Below are positions 1-12,100 of a stretch of 64,000 nt of DNA, piece after piece. The stretch is from contig NW_019775580.1 of assembly GCF_001039355.2 (NCBI RefSeq), positions 694,872 to 758,871 on the forward strand, given 5' to 3'. A model generated the notes under the pieces. That model worked only from the letters and a program-made list of their open reading frames with translations, was not told where the DNA came from and ran no database searches. Positions within the stretch are counted from its first letter, which is position 1, and each line of letters begins with the position of its first letter. Both the position numbers and the translations under genes were made by a program. This stretch comes from Lingula anatina. Its lineage: Eukaryota; Brachiopoda; Lingulata; Lingulida; Lingulidae.

Positions 1-189
1 GTATTGGGGTCTAGGTGTGGCATTCATTGCAATGCACCCTTGTCCAAAAATGGCAAAATTAAATGCTAATTATCTACCCTACGGAAGGAATTATGGGAAA
101 AATTTCTACAGACGGCTTTCCAAAAGTCATATGTGTAGATTTCAAATATGCCCTTGGATTTGACCTTTGACCTTTATTTCAAGGTCAAA
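1..189 (+). repeat. dispersed TGACCT-rich repeat, copy 1
   Basis: This stretch matches 45955-46135: both share a block beginning AATGCACCCTTGTC, then GATTTCAAATATG, then GGATTTGACCT and TTATTTCAAGG. It contains the direct repeat TGACCTTTGACCT at 161-173, the reverse complement of AGGTCA-A-AGGTCA (a DR1 nuclear-receptor-type site). The copy runs into an assembly gap at 190. No coding potential was seen. Confidence 0.75.
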
Positions 190-857
190 NNNNNNNNNNN
201 NNNNNNNNNNNNNNNNNNNNNNNNNNNNNNNNNNNNNNNNNNNNNNNNNNNNNNNNNNNNNNNNNNNNNNNNNNNNNNNNNNNNNNNNNNNNNNNNNNNN
301 NNNNNNNNNNNNNNNNNNNNNNNNNNNNNNNNNNNNNNNNNNNNNNNNNNNNNNNNNNNNNNNNNNNNNNNNNNNNNNNNNNNNNNNNNNNNNNNNNNNN
401 NNNNNNNNNNNNNNNNNNNNNNNNNNNNNNNNNNNNNNNNNNNNNNNNNNNNNNNNNNNNNNNNNNNNNNNNNNNNNNNNNNNNNNNNNNNNNNNNNNNN
501 NNNNNNNNNNNNNNNNNNNNNNNNNNNNNNNNNNNNNNNNNNNNNNNNNNNNNNNNNNNNNNNNNNNNNNNNNNNNNNNNNNNNNNNNNNNNNNNNNNNN
601 NNNNNNNNNNNNNNNNNNNNNNNNNNNNNNNNNNNNNNNNNNNNNNNNNNNNNNNNNNNNNNNNNNNNNNNNNNNNNNNNNNNNNNNNNNNNNNNNNNNN
701 NNNNNNNNNNNNNNNNNNNNNNNNNNNNNNNNNNNNNNNNNNNNNNNNNNNNNNNNNNNNNNNNNNNNNNNNNNNNNNNNNNNNNNNNNNNNNNNNNNNN
801 NNNNNNNNNNNNNNNNNNNNNNNNNNNNNNNNNNNNNNNNNNNNNNNNNNNNNNNNN
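190..857. other. assembly gap (668 N)
   Basis: Run of N. It sits between repeat sequences of the same TGACCT-rich type, so the missing sequence is probably more of that repeat. Open frames crossing it are artefacts. Confidence 0.99.
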
Positions 858-1085
858 AGGAAGTCATATACTGGCAATCTAAATGTGACCTTAAAATTGA
901 CCTTTGACCTACTTTTCACCATGAACTGAACTTTGCAAATTTTGCTTCCCTTTTATCTCCAAAACTGGCAGAGATAGGCCCATAGTTACTATTGAAGTTG
1001 AATAGGAAGTCATATACTGGCAATTTACTGTGACCTTGGAATTGACCTTTGACCTACCTTACGATGAACTTAACTTTGATTGTAC
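858..1085 (+). repeat. 146-bp tandem repeat with TGACCT direct repeats
   Basis: Two units starting AGGAAGTCATATACTGGCAA at 858 and 1004 (period about 146 bp). Each carries TGACCTTTGACCT (898-910 and 1043-1055). A diverged single copy is at about 33760-33880, where the same order (CTTTGACTTATTTTTCAC, then TTGCAAATTTTT, then TATCTC) is recognisable. Confidence 0.75.
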
Positions 1086-1266
1086 CATTTTTAGTTATAT
1101 ATATATTTTTTGCATATTTTGAAAATTCTTGTTGATTGCATTTTTACAGCTTGTCAAGCACAAGACTGGTGGCTGTGTTCCTTATTTTGTGTATGTGGGG
1201 GTCTGTACGAATGCGTTTGCTCCAGCTGGTGGTACAATATTCGGAGGCGGTATCGCCTCTCTGATC

Positions 1267-2350
1267 CTCTAGTTTTAGTAGTTATGCTGTTTTTTCACTT
1301 TTCAGCATATATGCAACACTGTAAACACAATATAAGAAAAACAGATACGCCAATTGTCATTAAACTCACAGGAGTGGTTAATTTTACTAAAACGCAGGTT
1401 GAGTTCATACATCAGCATAATCGGGCCATTATTTTAGAAGTCATGCTGTTTTTTCTCATGTCCTCAGATTCAATTCTTAGGCATGTTAACAGTCTCATTA
1501 TTGAACTAATAAGATACGTAAAAGTGTTTGTTTGACATTTCCTGTATCTTTACAACATTTTTAGTTGATTATGTAAAAATGATGGTTAACTTGTTATCGT
1601 GTATAGTGTAATTAAGTTTCAAAAAAGGAAATAAACTCATATCATTGCAGTTTGTCAAATTCAATCATTCACTATGTTCAGAATCTCAGAATGGAGAAAA
1701 TTGGAATTTAACACTGTTGTATTGATATTTTTCCCATCTCATCAATTTTATTAGTTGATCATATAAAAATGTCAGTTAACTGTTAATTTTGTTTTATGTT
1801 AAAATTTGTTAAAAATGGAAAAAAAAACATTTCAGAACAGTGCTGTCTTGTTTACATTTTGGCATTTTCAAGGTGTGACTTTGAAGTTCCATGGGCCTGA
1901 AGACCTTTGCTAGTCACATTTTCTTAATATTCATGATACTAATATTTTATCATTAAAAATTGGTAGTCATTATGCTGTTTAGCATTACATAATATTGTAT
2001 CTGATCTTTGAAAGGTGTCACTGACTATCCTCAAGCTTTCAAGAATAATTATTTGGATTAAAATATAGCTTCATTTAGGAAAGTAGCCTGCTTTAATTGC
2101 GAACATTGCCACAAGACCTTCCAAACTGCTTCAATCCCTTTTCTTGAAGTTATGTAGTTTTTTTGTGAAATGCTCATTTGTCACATATTTGCATTTAAGA
2201 GGTGTGGCTGTGAACTTCTGTGGCCCTGAAGCCCAATATTTTATACATTTTTACGATTTCCATGTTTGGTGCATAGATAAAATTTGGTGGAGAAAATGTT
2301 GTTTAAAAAAAAACCTTAATATTGCTTTAGAGTTGACAGTATAACCTATT
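1267..2350 (+). repeat. palindrome-headed repeat family, 5'-truncated copy A
   Basis: Starts inside the internal 159-bp unit and continues through the body and tail of the family. About 1267-1960 is almost the same as 2724-3400 (offset about 1457 bp), with only scattered substitutions. It contains the family landmarks TTTTTTCACTTTTCAGCATA, CATGGGCCTGAAGACC and a GGCCCTGAAGCC tail. The open frames here belong to the repeat and are not host genes. Confidence 0.75.
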
Positions 2351-2364
2351 TTGTGGCTCCCTTT

Positions 2365-3900
2365 TTATGTACAGACACAGATGTGTCTGTACATATTGCC
2401 ATCACCTGCGTCTGTCGTCGCCGTCGTCGCCCGCGCCGTGCACTTTCCTTGTAAACACGATAAGTGCAAGGCAGTTTTACTTTTTGGCTTTATATTTACA
2501 GAGCTGACGAATATTCATAAAACGCAGGTCAAGTTCGAAAATCAGTATGAACGGGCCATTATTGTAGAATTTATGCTGTTTTTTCACTTTTCAGCATATA
2601 TGCAACACTGTAAACACATTTCAAGGAAAACCGATAGGCCTGTTGTCATGAAACTCACAGGAGTAATCGATCTTACTAAAACACAGATCAAGTTCGAAAA
2701 TGGGCATGATTGGGCCACTATTTTAGTAGTTATGCTTTTTTTTCACTTTTCAGCATATATGCAACACTGTAAACACAATATAAGAAAAACAGATTGGCCA
2801 ATTGTCATTAAACTCACAGGAGTGGTCAATCTTGCTAAAACGCAGGTGGAGTTCAAAAATCAGCATAATTGGGCCATTATTTTAGAAGTTATGCTGTTTT
2901 TTCACATTTCCTCAGATTCAGTTCTTAGGCATGTTAACAGTTTCATTATTTAATTAATAAGATACGTAAAAGTGTTTGTTTGGCATTTCCTGCACATTTA
3001 CAACATTGTTAGTTGATTTTGTAAAAATGGTGGTAAACTTGTTATCGTGTATTGTGTAATTAAGTTTCAAAAATGGAAATAAACTCATATCATTGCAGTT
3101 TGTCAGATTCAATCATTCACTATGTTCAGAATCTCAGAATGGAAGAAATTGGACAATTAACACTGCTCTTTTGATATTTTTCCCATCTCATCATTTTTAT
3201 TAGTTGATCATATAAAAATGTCAGTAAACTGTTAATTTTGTTTTATGTTAAAATTTGTTAAAAATGGAAAAAAAAAATTTCAGAACAGTGCTGTCTTGTT
3301 TATATTTTGGCATTTTCAAGTTGTGACTTTGAAGTTCCATGGGCCTGAAGACCCATGGTAGTCATATTTTCTGAAAATCCATGATACGTATATTTTATTA
3401 TTAAAAATTGACAGTCATTATGCTGTTTACAATTATGTTATATTGCATCAGAATTGGAGAAAACACAATTTTGGGTGCTGCTGCCATGATGACCATTATG
3501 GGAAAACCATTATACTTATGATTGCCAAACTTTCAAAAAAGAAATACAGGACTTAAATACAGCAGTCCAGCAGCAGTGGAAAAGCAGTCTAATTGGCTTC
3601 TTTTTCTAGAAGGAATACATTTTCAAAGTTTGAACTTGAATTCCCATGGGCCTGAAGCCTTATGCTTGTTACACATTTTACTTACATTGGTATTACCTGT
3701 TTAGCATAATTAAAATTTGATGTTGAATTTGCAGTTTAACATAATGTAATTTTGCATCAGAATTGACAGTAGCCTATTTTGTGCATAGTTATTTCCTGTT
3801 TTTTGTCTGTACATTTGACAGCTTTGCTGCCTCGTTTTTTTTTTCCTTTTTGTCTGTACATTTGACAGCTTTGCTGCCTTGCTTTTTTTTTATTTCATTG
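2365..3900 (+). repeat. palindrome-headed repeat family, nearly full copy B
   Basis: Begins with a perfect inverted repeat at 2368-2393 (arms TGTACAGACACA and TGTGTCTGTACA, 2-nt centre), followed by a GTCGTCGCC-rich stretch. Then come about 2.4 tandem units of 159 bp (unit marks ACGCAG/ACACAG at 2522, 2681, 2840), a body, and a tail with CCCATGGGCCTGAAGCC and TTTGACAGCTTTGCTGCC. The last 45 bp or so of the tail is duplicated (about 3798-3883). A similarly complete copy lies at 31236-33060. No transposase or reverse transcriptase is seen, so it is non-autonomous or of unknown type. Confidence 0.8.
2519..2935 (+). repeat. 159-bp tandem units inside copy B
   Basis: Period of 159 bp (2522 to 2681 to 2840). 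Since 159 is a multiple of 3 and no stop falls in one frame, a 200-codon open frame (2351-2953) runs through the array. In the other copy (31.4 kb) the spacings are 160, 159 and 158, which breaks the frame. I read this as a satellite, not a gene. Confidence 0.8.
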
Positions 3901-4159
3901 TGAAATATTGGGTTTATAGCTGAGCTGACTATTATCGGTTTATTGCTATTTATTCCCATGTCAGTATTATTGTCAAATTGAATAATTCAGTAAAAACATG
4001 AGAAAACATTTGGTAAAAGGTATAAAATGTAGGAAGATTAATTATTTTGATAACAAAGATTTTAAGGACTTGTTTTTTACTCTTGTTTGAAAGTATAAGA
4101 TGAAATATATTCCCATTTGATTAAATTTGATATATGGTACATTTTTTTGTCATTTTTAG

Positions 4160-4371
4160 TGATAGTCCATCAGTCAAAGTTCGTGCTCAGAGAAAGTTTG
4201 CCCAGGGCCAGGGTGTCTGCTCTGCTCCCAGCAGTCCATCTCCCAGTGTGAACATGACCCCAGTAAAGATACAGGCTTCTGCATCACCAGCAAGCTCAGG
4301 CAAGAAGAGACACTTAGTAGCAACCAAGAGAGCTAAAACAGAAGATTTTCTCACATTTTTATGTTTACGAG
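4160..4371 (+). CDS. JARID2: JARID2 visible exon 1: PRC2-contact segments
   Basis: Acceptor TTTTTAG before 4160, donor GTGGGT at 4372; enters in phase needing two upstream bases and ends one base into a codon. It encodes [11 protein letters not shown]; the lysine codon is 4194-4196. In vertebrate JARID2 the equivalent lysine (K116) is methylated by PRC2 and binds the EED aromatic cage as an H3K27 mimic (established knowledge). A Ser/Pro-rich linker with TPVKI follows, then [13 protein letters not shown], the SUZ12-contacting transrepression segment of vertebrate JARID2. Both landmarks are in the vertebrate order and spacing, which fixes the gene identity. Confidence 0.93.
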
Positions 4372-4458
4372 GTGGGTTATTCCAAATAAACCAATTTCTT
4401 CACCTGAATTCTAGGGCAATCCCCCCCTCCCCGGGCAATCCCCCCCCACCCAAAGAAG

Positions 4459-4489
<31 letters not shown>

Positions 4490-6037
4490 CAAATATAAAG
4501 TAAAGAGTGTAAAGTTCAAAACTTTTCATCCATTTTATTAATATTTTTAATGTGACAATGCAACTCCATCATTAAACAAATTACTGTATAACAAATTCCC
4601 TTTTCATTGAGTACAGGTACAGAAAGTTTTATTAAATATGTAGAACGAAAGTAAAACCATCTATCCTGCAGGTGAAGGAAGGGTAAACAGATGAACAGGT
4701 TAAGATATTTTATGATGATTTGTAGTGTGATGGGTGGGTGGGAAGTGGTTGAGCAATTAAAAAATAATCAAAGGGATTCCTGGGTAAGTGAGGAAGTCTG
4801 TTTACCCCACCTCTCGCTAGAGATGCACCTTGATTCAAGACCGGCAACTTGATCAGGAGGGAGTGATGAAGTAATTAAAAGTATCAGTTTATACATCAAA
4901 GGGTTACATGGATGAGTGAGATCATCTGATTACCCCACCTTTACCTGGAGATATACTTTGACCAGATTTTAATTAAAAATTTCTGTACATCTATTTCTAA
5001 AATTTTCTGTACTTTTACTCCGTGAAAATGGAACTGGGATAAAATAATTTGTTTAATAACGTTAATATTCTCTATCCCTGAGTTCCATCATCACATTAAA
5101 AAATATTCATAAAATGGATGAAAAGATTTCAACTTTATATTCTTTACTTAGATTTGTATAGAAATGTATATTCCTTGGAGAGGATTGTTTGGGGGGGAAA
5201 TTGTCCTGATACCCTTTACATTTTATCTTTGTCAACCATTTATTTATAGGCTTTACACATTCTGTAACCTGAGAAGTGAAAAAAAAATGTTTTTTTTTTT
5301 TAAATATTGTTTTCATGTACACATGCATCTTTCATCAGGTCATTATTTGAGACAGTTGCATCAAGATTCACATTTAATTTGCTGGTGACTTATTGGAGCA
5401 ATTTTTTATTTAGTTTCATCTTTCTATATACAGGTACTGTATGTATATATATTCTGATGACAATTCTGTTACTGTTATGCTTGTGTTACTCTCCGACAGT
5501 CTTTTATCATCCATAAATGCCAATTTTATTTTACTGGAGGAATAAAATACAACTGTAGTTGGGAAAGCAGCGTGATTTGGATTTATTATTTTCAACTGAA
5601 CTGACTGACTTTCGACTGAAACCCGTGTAGTTCAGCTATAATCAAAATAATGTTATTATTTATCATTTTATTAATTTATTTGCAAAAAACTGAATGCTTA
5701 TAGAAATGATGCAAGTGTTCCTAAGTACCTCAAATCTTCTTCAGAGACATGTACTTTCAATGAGCACCACTACTTTCAGGTACCCCAGCTCTTCCAAAGA
5801 AACTCAACTTCTTTAACTACCCACCTGTCATGACTGAAAAGGTTACTCGCCCAGCAAACATGGTGAAGCTCTCCCGTAATGGTGGCAGAGGGAACACCAC
5901 CCCTGTGAAGTATGAGGATGGCAACAGTAGAGATAGTTTTGACCTGGATGTATCTCCACTGGTGAGTCCAGCAGTGGTCTTCACTGTCAGACTGCTGATT
6001 GCATAGATGTTTGACTTGCCAGGGTGCAAGAACTATG

Positions 6038-6131
<94 letters not shown>

Positions 6132-9100
6132 GGATGGCAGTTTGTACTTGCAGTCATGCATTAAATAAAATGTTTGAAATGTTTGACCTATAAAATTATG
6201 CCCCTGCAACAAAGATGCACAATAAAAACCACCAACTAAAAATTTACATTTTATGGAGAGGCAGGAGTTGCCAATTAGGGCTACACCCTTGGAGACTTCA
6301 AATACCCTATGTTGCAATTTATTTGAATTAGACTCAAGTGATGGAATAACAGGCTCTGCTTTGTGCTTCTGCTTAAAGCTGAGATGGGAAATTAAAAAAA
6401 GGAAACCCTCCCGAGTCTGAGCACTGACTAGTGAGAACGTTGAGTCGTGTCTGAGCATGCGCAGTGACTATAGGGAGAATGTTGACTGGTGTTTGAGCAG
6501 TGACTAGGGAGAATGTTGACTGTAGTCTAAGCATTGGCTGGTGAAAATGGTGACTGGTGTCTGAGCATTTACCAAGGACAATGTTGACTAGGGCTGTATG
6601 GTAATTGTGTTGAGAAAAAGCAACAAGAAGTTATCTTGCCAAATACCAGTCTTTGATCATGTACCAATGGTATTTTTCTGTGGAGAACAATTGCTGTAGT
6701 GCTTCTTATTGGTAATAGCTCATAGATTTTTGATACATCACTTATTCTTTTCTTACATTATCTATTGAACTGCATGTAATCAGTTATGTTTGAATTTTAT
6801 GAGAAATTACTTCTTCTGTAGTCTTTGTAATATAATCTTGATATGTTCCTCTTTACAGGGTACTAACACTACAGCCACTGCAGCTAGTAGTATTAATAGT
6901 TGTGTTGCCACTGGTACTGAAAGTAAAACTGCTTCCCAAAGTAAAACTAAACCAAGCTCTACTATAGAAACTATAGCCAGCAGCAGGTCTGATACCTGTC
7001 AGCCACCCACAGTAACTTCCCTCTCAGACACTGTACCTTCTGTGACATCAGTTTCCACAGCCATTTCTTCTGCTGCATTATGTGATCAACTCAAGGGCGA
7101 TCACTTTGTGCCAATTACTATGGCAGAGACACTGGTTGAATGTATATGTCCTACACTGCAAGTGTCATCATCTGGCATGCTTGACAGTGTGAGCAAGTAA
7201 CTTTGTTCTTTCTTTCCTTACTCTGTACACCTATTCTGTTACCACCTGCAAAAGCTTGGTTGATATATTATCTTTCATTTTGCATGTAGTTGTTTGCCTC
7301 GGAATGCTAGCCTTTGACAGGAGCCTTGATCCCTCTGTGACCTTGACCCTAATCTTGACCTACAGTCTAAACTGTTCAGTTTTATAGGTATTTGGGAATG
7401 CAAGCGTTAATGCTGCATATTTTTTCAGGAACCATGTTTAAAATTTACCAAGGGAAGAAAAAGACTTACTAGTAGAAGAGAGGATTTTCAGGACATGCAA
7501 GAGAGTAGTTGTAGATCAGACAGTGTAAAAGAAAATGTCTCTGTGCTAACAGATTTGCAGAGGAAACCACCTGTTTCATGTGGCATAGACACTAATGCCT
7601 CTTTAGCACCGAGTAGGCACATGGGTTACTCTACTTTATGTGATGAACAGCCAGTTATCCAAGGAATGAATGATGTGCAAGAAAAAACCCCAGAGGAGAA
7701 TGCAGGTGACAGTGAAAGTGTTCTACCCAGTGATCTGGATAGTAGGTGTCATGTAGATGGTGGGGTACCCATCTCCATTGCAGAAATGTCTGGACTACCT
7801 GGGATAACAGCCATTGCCAAGGGTCAGACTGGCACAGATCTTGCTGTTTGTGACACAAATGGAGAACTTCTGTTCAATGCAAAGTCAGTTTCTAAATTTT
7901 TCAATCCAGAATCTTCTACAACAAAAGAGCTTGTCAGCCCATCTGTAATTGGTCAGAACATCAATGTTCCTTGCACACAGGTGGAAACCTCACATTCCCA
8001 GCACAATCTCTCCTCTTGTGTTGAGGAAGCTTTGGAAGATAACAAAGTGCCCTGTGCTTGGAATATTGTGAAAAGGAAGGACATACAAAATGCGCAAGAT
8101 CTTATACCCACAAACAGTATTGCAACATGTTGTGAAGGATATGCTATAGCTGAAACTGTTATGATAAAAAGTTCAGGCAACACAGATCTTTCAAGATACT
8201 GTCAATCTTTGTCATCTTCTGCCCAAGACAAGTTGGGGATGAATGTGATACCAGGGTCTCAGAAAACAGATTTTATCAAAAATGTCAGAATAAATTTTGT
8301 ACCAACTACAAGCCTTGTGGATGACAACAATGAAAGGGACAGGAGTCCTTTGTTGTCTGCTAGAGAATGTGATGGGGAGTTCCAGATCATAGGACAAGGG
8401 TCACCACAGTTGAGTGAAAGCTGCTGTATCCAGGTATGCACTGGCATCCATGCAGCCTGTCACAGAGAGACTCCACTAGCTTGCAATCCACTTATCATTG
8501 CTGATTCCACCCCTGTGGCTGCACATGTTGCTTTTAGGCCAAGTATTGTTACTGTTTATCCTGAAAAGGATAGCTGTGAAAATTTAGATAACTGTCTGGA
8601 GACCATTGGCACTGTAGAGGGAAGAGAACCTGATTATGTTAATAGTGATGATTGTGTTTGTTTGTCATCATGTGGTCAGTCAAATTCAAATGATCAGCTT
8701 AACGCTACTCTGTTGCCATCCCCTCAGTTAATAGCTTCTGATACCAAAGTGTCATATTCCATATCTAACCAGTTTGATGAAGACAACCAAATTAGAAATG
8801 ATACTGCTGGTGATGATGGCATACCTTTTCCTGTGTTTGAAAAATGCCCCGAATTATGTTTATTGTCCACAGTAGAAAAACAGAATGGAGAAGAAAACTC
8901 AGCAGATGGTAATTTCCCAAACATATCTGTTTTAGAAGACCCATTCTCCCTTGATATTCATACATTAAGTAGTTTGTTAGAGTTGATGTCTGATTTGACC
9001 CTGGAGGATGGTTTAAGCTCACATCTAGAGAAAGTACCTGGCGTGAAAGATCTTGCAGCGGTGGGTATGCATGCACATGGTGAGAAGAATGGAGTTTGTA

Positions 9101-12100
9101 ACTGCACAGACTGTTCTAGCTTAGTGGGAAGCTGCTCACCTTCTAAAGATCTTAGGGAATACCAAGAACATAGTGTCCATACCACAGATACCATGGATAG
9201 TGAAAAGGAACAAAGAGGTGGTCCCCTCCCTGCCAACCTACACAGATTCCATTTGCCTACAAGTGTACCTTTGGCTTGCTCTTCTGCTGAACGCCCAAGT
9301 GTAAAGGACCAGATAAATGAAACCATGTCAGCTTGCTATGGCCCCACCGCAAACTTGTACCCACAACCCCCTGTGCTTTGTTCACCAGGTTTCTTTAGGC
9401 ACTGTGCAGTAAACAATGTGAAGGTAGTTATGTAGTTTTCCATAAGACCATTGCCTTGTTTGTTATTTGACTTGAGTTATATTTTTATATAATGTTAATT
9501 ACCTCATTCAGTTTCATATGGGTTTTAGTCTGGTTTTCACTAAAATCAAGTTAAATCTTTTTTAAAACTGACTTATATCTAGAATCCATTCTAAGACCTT
9601 AATCATATCCCTGCATTTGTGCAATACCATGTTTAGGTTTACTTTTGGTTCCCTCAAATAATGAATACAGTGTAAGATATACTGTTCAATATTACTGTTT
9701 TTTAGTTTGAGGTGGTTGCTGAAAAAGCTGCAGGAACATGTGTCTTTAATAAGGAAGGAGACTTTTAGAACCAGACTAAAATTCAAACAAAACCATTGGA
9801 TATAATGTGCCTGCTTACAATTATTTGCTTGATAATTATTGTTATTGTTATACAAGGTTCAGAATTGATTGTTCTTTAAACACTTCACAGTTCTTGGACA
9901 AAATGCCTCTTTAACAGAAAAGTGAGACTATAGCTCCAGTTCAGGGAGAATGAGGCTGTAGCTCCAGTTGAAGTAAAGACTTGATAATTTAATTAGGTAT
10001 AAACTATGGGTAATGTATTATAACAGCAAGCAGAGGTGCTGTTATGATTTACAGTCCAAAATATTGTTTCAGTAGTTCATTATTATTGAGAGCTTGTTGG
10101 ATTCTGATAGCAGGTCTAATAATTTATGATCCATAGATAAATATTAATAGCATGCCAATTAACATATTTTACATGATTAATAGCATGCTAATCCTCTGTA
10201 ATTTCCCTTGCATGCTTCTGGTATTTCTGTTTTTACTTTTTATTGCTATTTCAACAGATTCACATTTGCTTTTATTTCCATTTTATAATTAAAAGGCAAA
10301 AATTAACAAGAATTAATAATTTGAAACATACTATGCATTTAAGTGATACTGTTGTTAAGTCTGATGTGGAATAAGTCATATATTATTGTTTGTTATGTTT
10401 CAAATTTTTTAATCAAATGAACTTCATGTTTCATTTTAACACCACTATCATCAATAATCCATGAATCTACATTTTTTCTGTAATAAATGTGCTTTGATTT
10501 ATTTAGACTTGTGAAAGGAAGCTACTTTTCTTGAAAATCCTTTCTATTATATCATCTTGTTGCAGATATTTTTTTTTGTTTTAATATTATTAAAATAAAT
10601 TCAGCAACTTCCAAGTTATTACATATCTGATATCAGTCTACTGTAACAGTTGTTTCAATCTGTATTATTTTTACATTATCAGCCTCGTGACACTCCACCA
10701 AGAAGACCATTTTCCAAGCACAGTGACAGATTCCCAAGGGCCTCTTCACCCCCTCCCAATCTTTCTCCAGTGAAACCCATTGCCATGAGACCAACCCCGA
10801 CCAAGTCCAGGGTGCCTCCTCCACTGTTGCCTATTGAACCACTAAAGAAATACGAGGTACTGCTGCATGCCTCCTATAATATAAAGGATGTTCTTCTGAT
10901 CAATGATATTTTTACTTATTTTATGTTTTATGGGGTCTTTTCAAGGAATGGAAACCTTGCAAAATCAAGATGAATTTTTTTAAATCATGTTATATTGAAA
11001 TCTTTGAAAACATTTTTTTTTATGTACAGATACAGATGTGTCTGTACATATTACAGTCACATGCATCTGTCGTCGCCATCGCCACTGCTGTTGCTGTGCA
11101 TTTTCAGTGTTAAGCAGAAAATCATTTTACCTTTTGTCTTTAAACTTAAGGCATTGATGAATATCTTTAAAATACTGAGTACAGGTCAAGTTTAAAAATC
11201 TGCATGATCCGGCCACTTTTTCAAAAGTTTTGCTGTTTTTTCACTATTGACAGCACATATGATATACTGATAACACATATCAAAGAAAACCTACAGGCCT
11301 ATTGTCTTCAAACTCACAGGTGTGATCAATCTTACAGAAATACAGGTCTTGTTCGAAAATCAGCGTGATCTGATCATTTGTCCAAAAGTTATGCTGTTTT
11401 TTTTTTTTTTTTTCAACATTTTATCCACTGTCCCATATTTTGCTTTAAAATTTGCAGAACTAATTCATAGTATGTAGATTTTAAAAAATTTTGACAAGGT
11501 TGCATTGTGACAAACATCACACCTAGGCCAATGCAACAACGTAGAAAAAATTATAAGGAGTTGAAGTTGAGATTATATGTGACCTCATTCCAAGAGATGG
11601 GAACACAGGTCTTTGAAGTCTAGGAGGAAAAGTGGTAACGGTGACTGCACAGTAGAGCCAGCACCATGCCTTGGTACAGTAACAACCATTTTCACAAATC
11701 ATGAACATTGTTTCAAACTTTTTTCATCTGCATAGAACCATTAACTGTGTTGCATTGAATTGGCATGGTAAAATGTTCTATATGCCCCATTGTTTTAAAG
11801 TCCTTTTTCTGTATCCTTTCAGTCCAAGAAGGTGATGACAAGGAGTGAATCTGCTGTAAAGCTGAAGAAACTGCAGGTGACTGTGACCAGACTGAGGTCA
11901 GGCAAGGTGGCCTATTCACATCACCACAAGTCTCCATTTAAAACTTACCATAAGGTGAGGGGTGTATTACAGATAGAGAGAGGGATGAAAGTAACAGTGA
12001 ATATTTTGGAAAATATGATGGTCCTACAGATGGTCTTGTTAACTTGGTTTGTGATGTGCTGCAAGGTTGGGAAGTCAGATAGAGATAAAGTTTAATTATA

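Noticed and set aside
142-922. Open frames of about 240 codons on both strands
   Set aside because: They consist almost entirely of N and are artefacts of the assembly gap.
1110-1535. 141-codon open frame
   Set aside because: Runs through the palindrome-family repeat; no domain, and the same sequence recurs as repeat at 2.7 and 31.8 kb.
6033-6458. 141-codon antisense frame
   Set aside because: Created by the (TA)44 run, which encodes alternating Tyr-Ile; no homology.
8958-9326. 122-codon antisense frame over JARID2 exon 4
   Set aside because: No domain; the sense exon is open over the whole 1995 bp and in phase with its neighbours.
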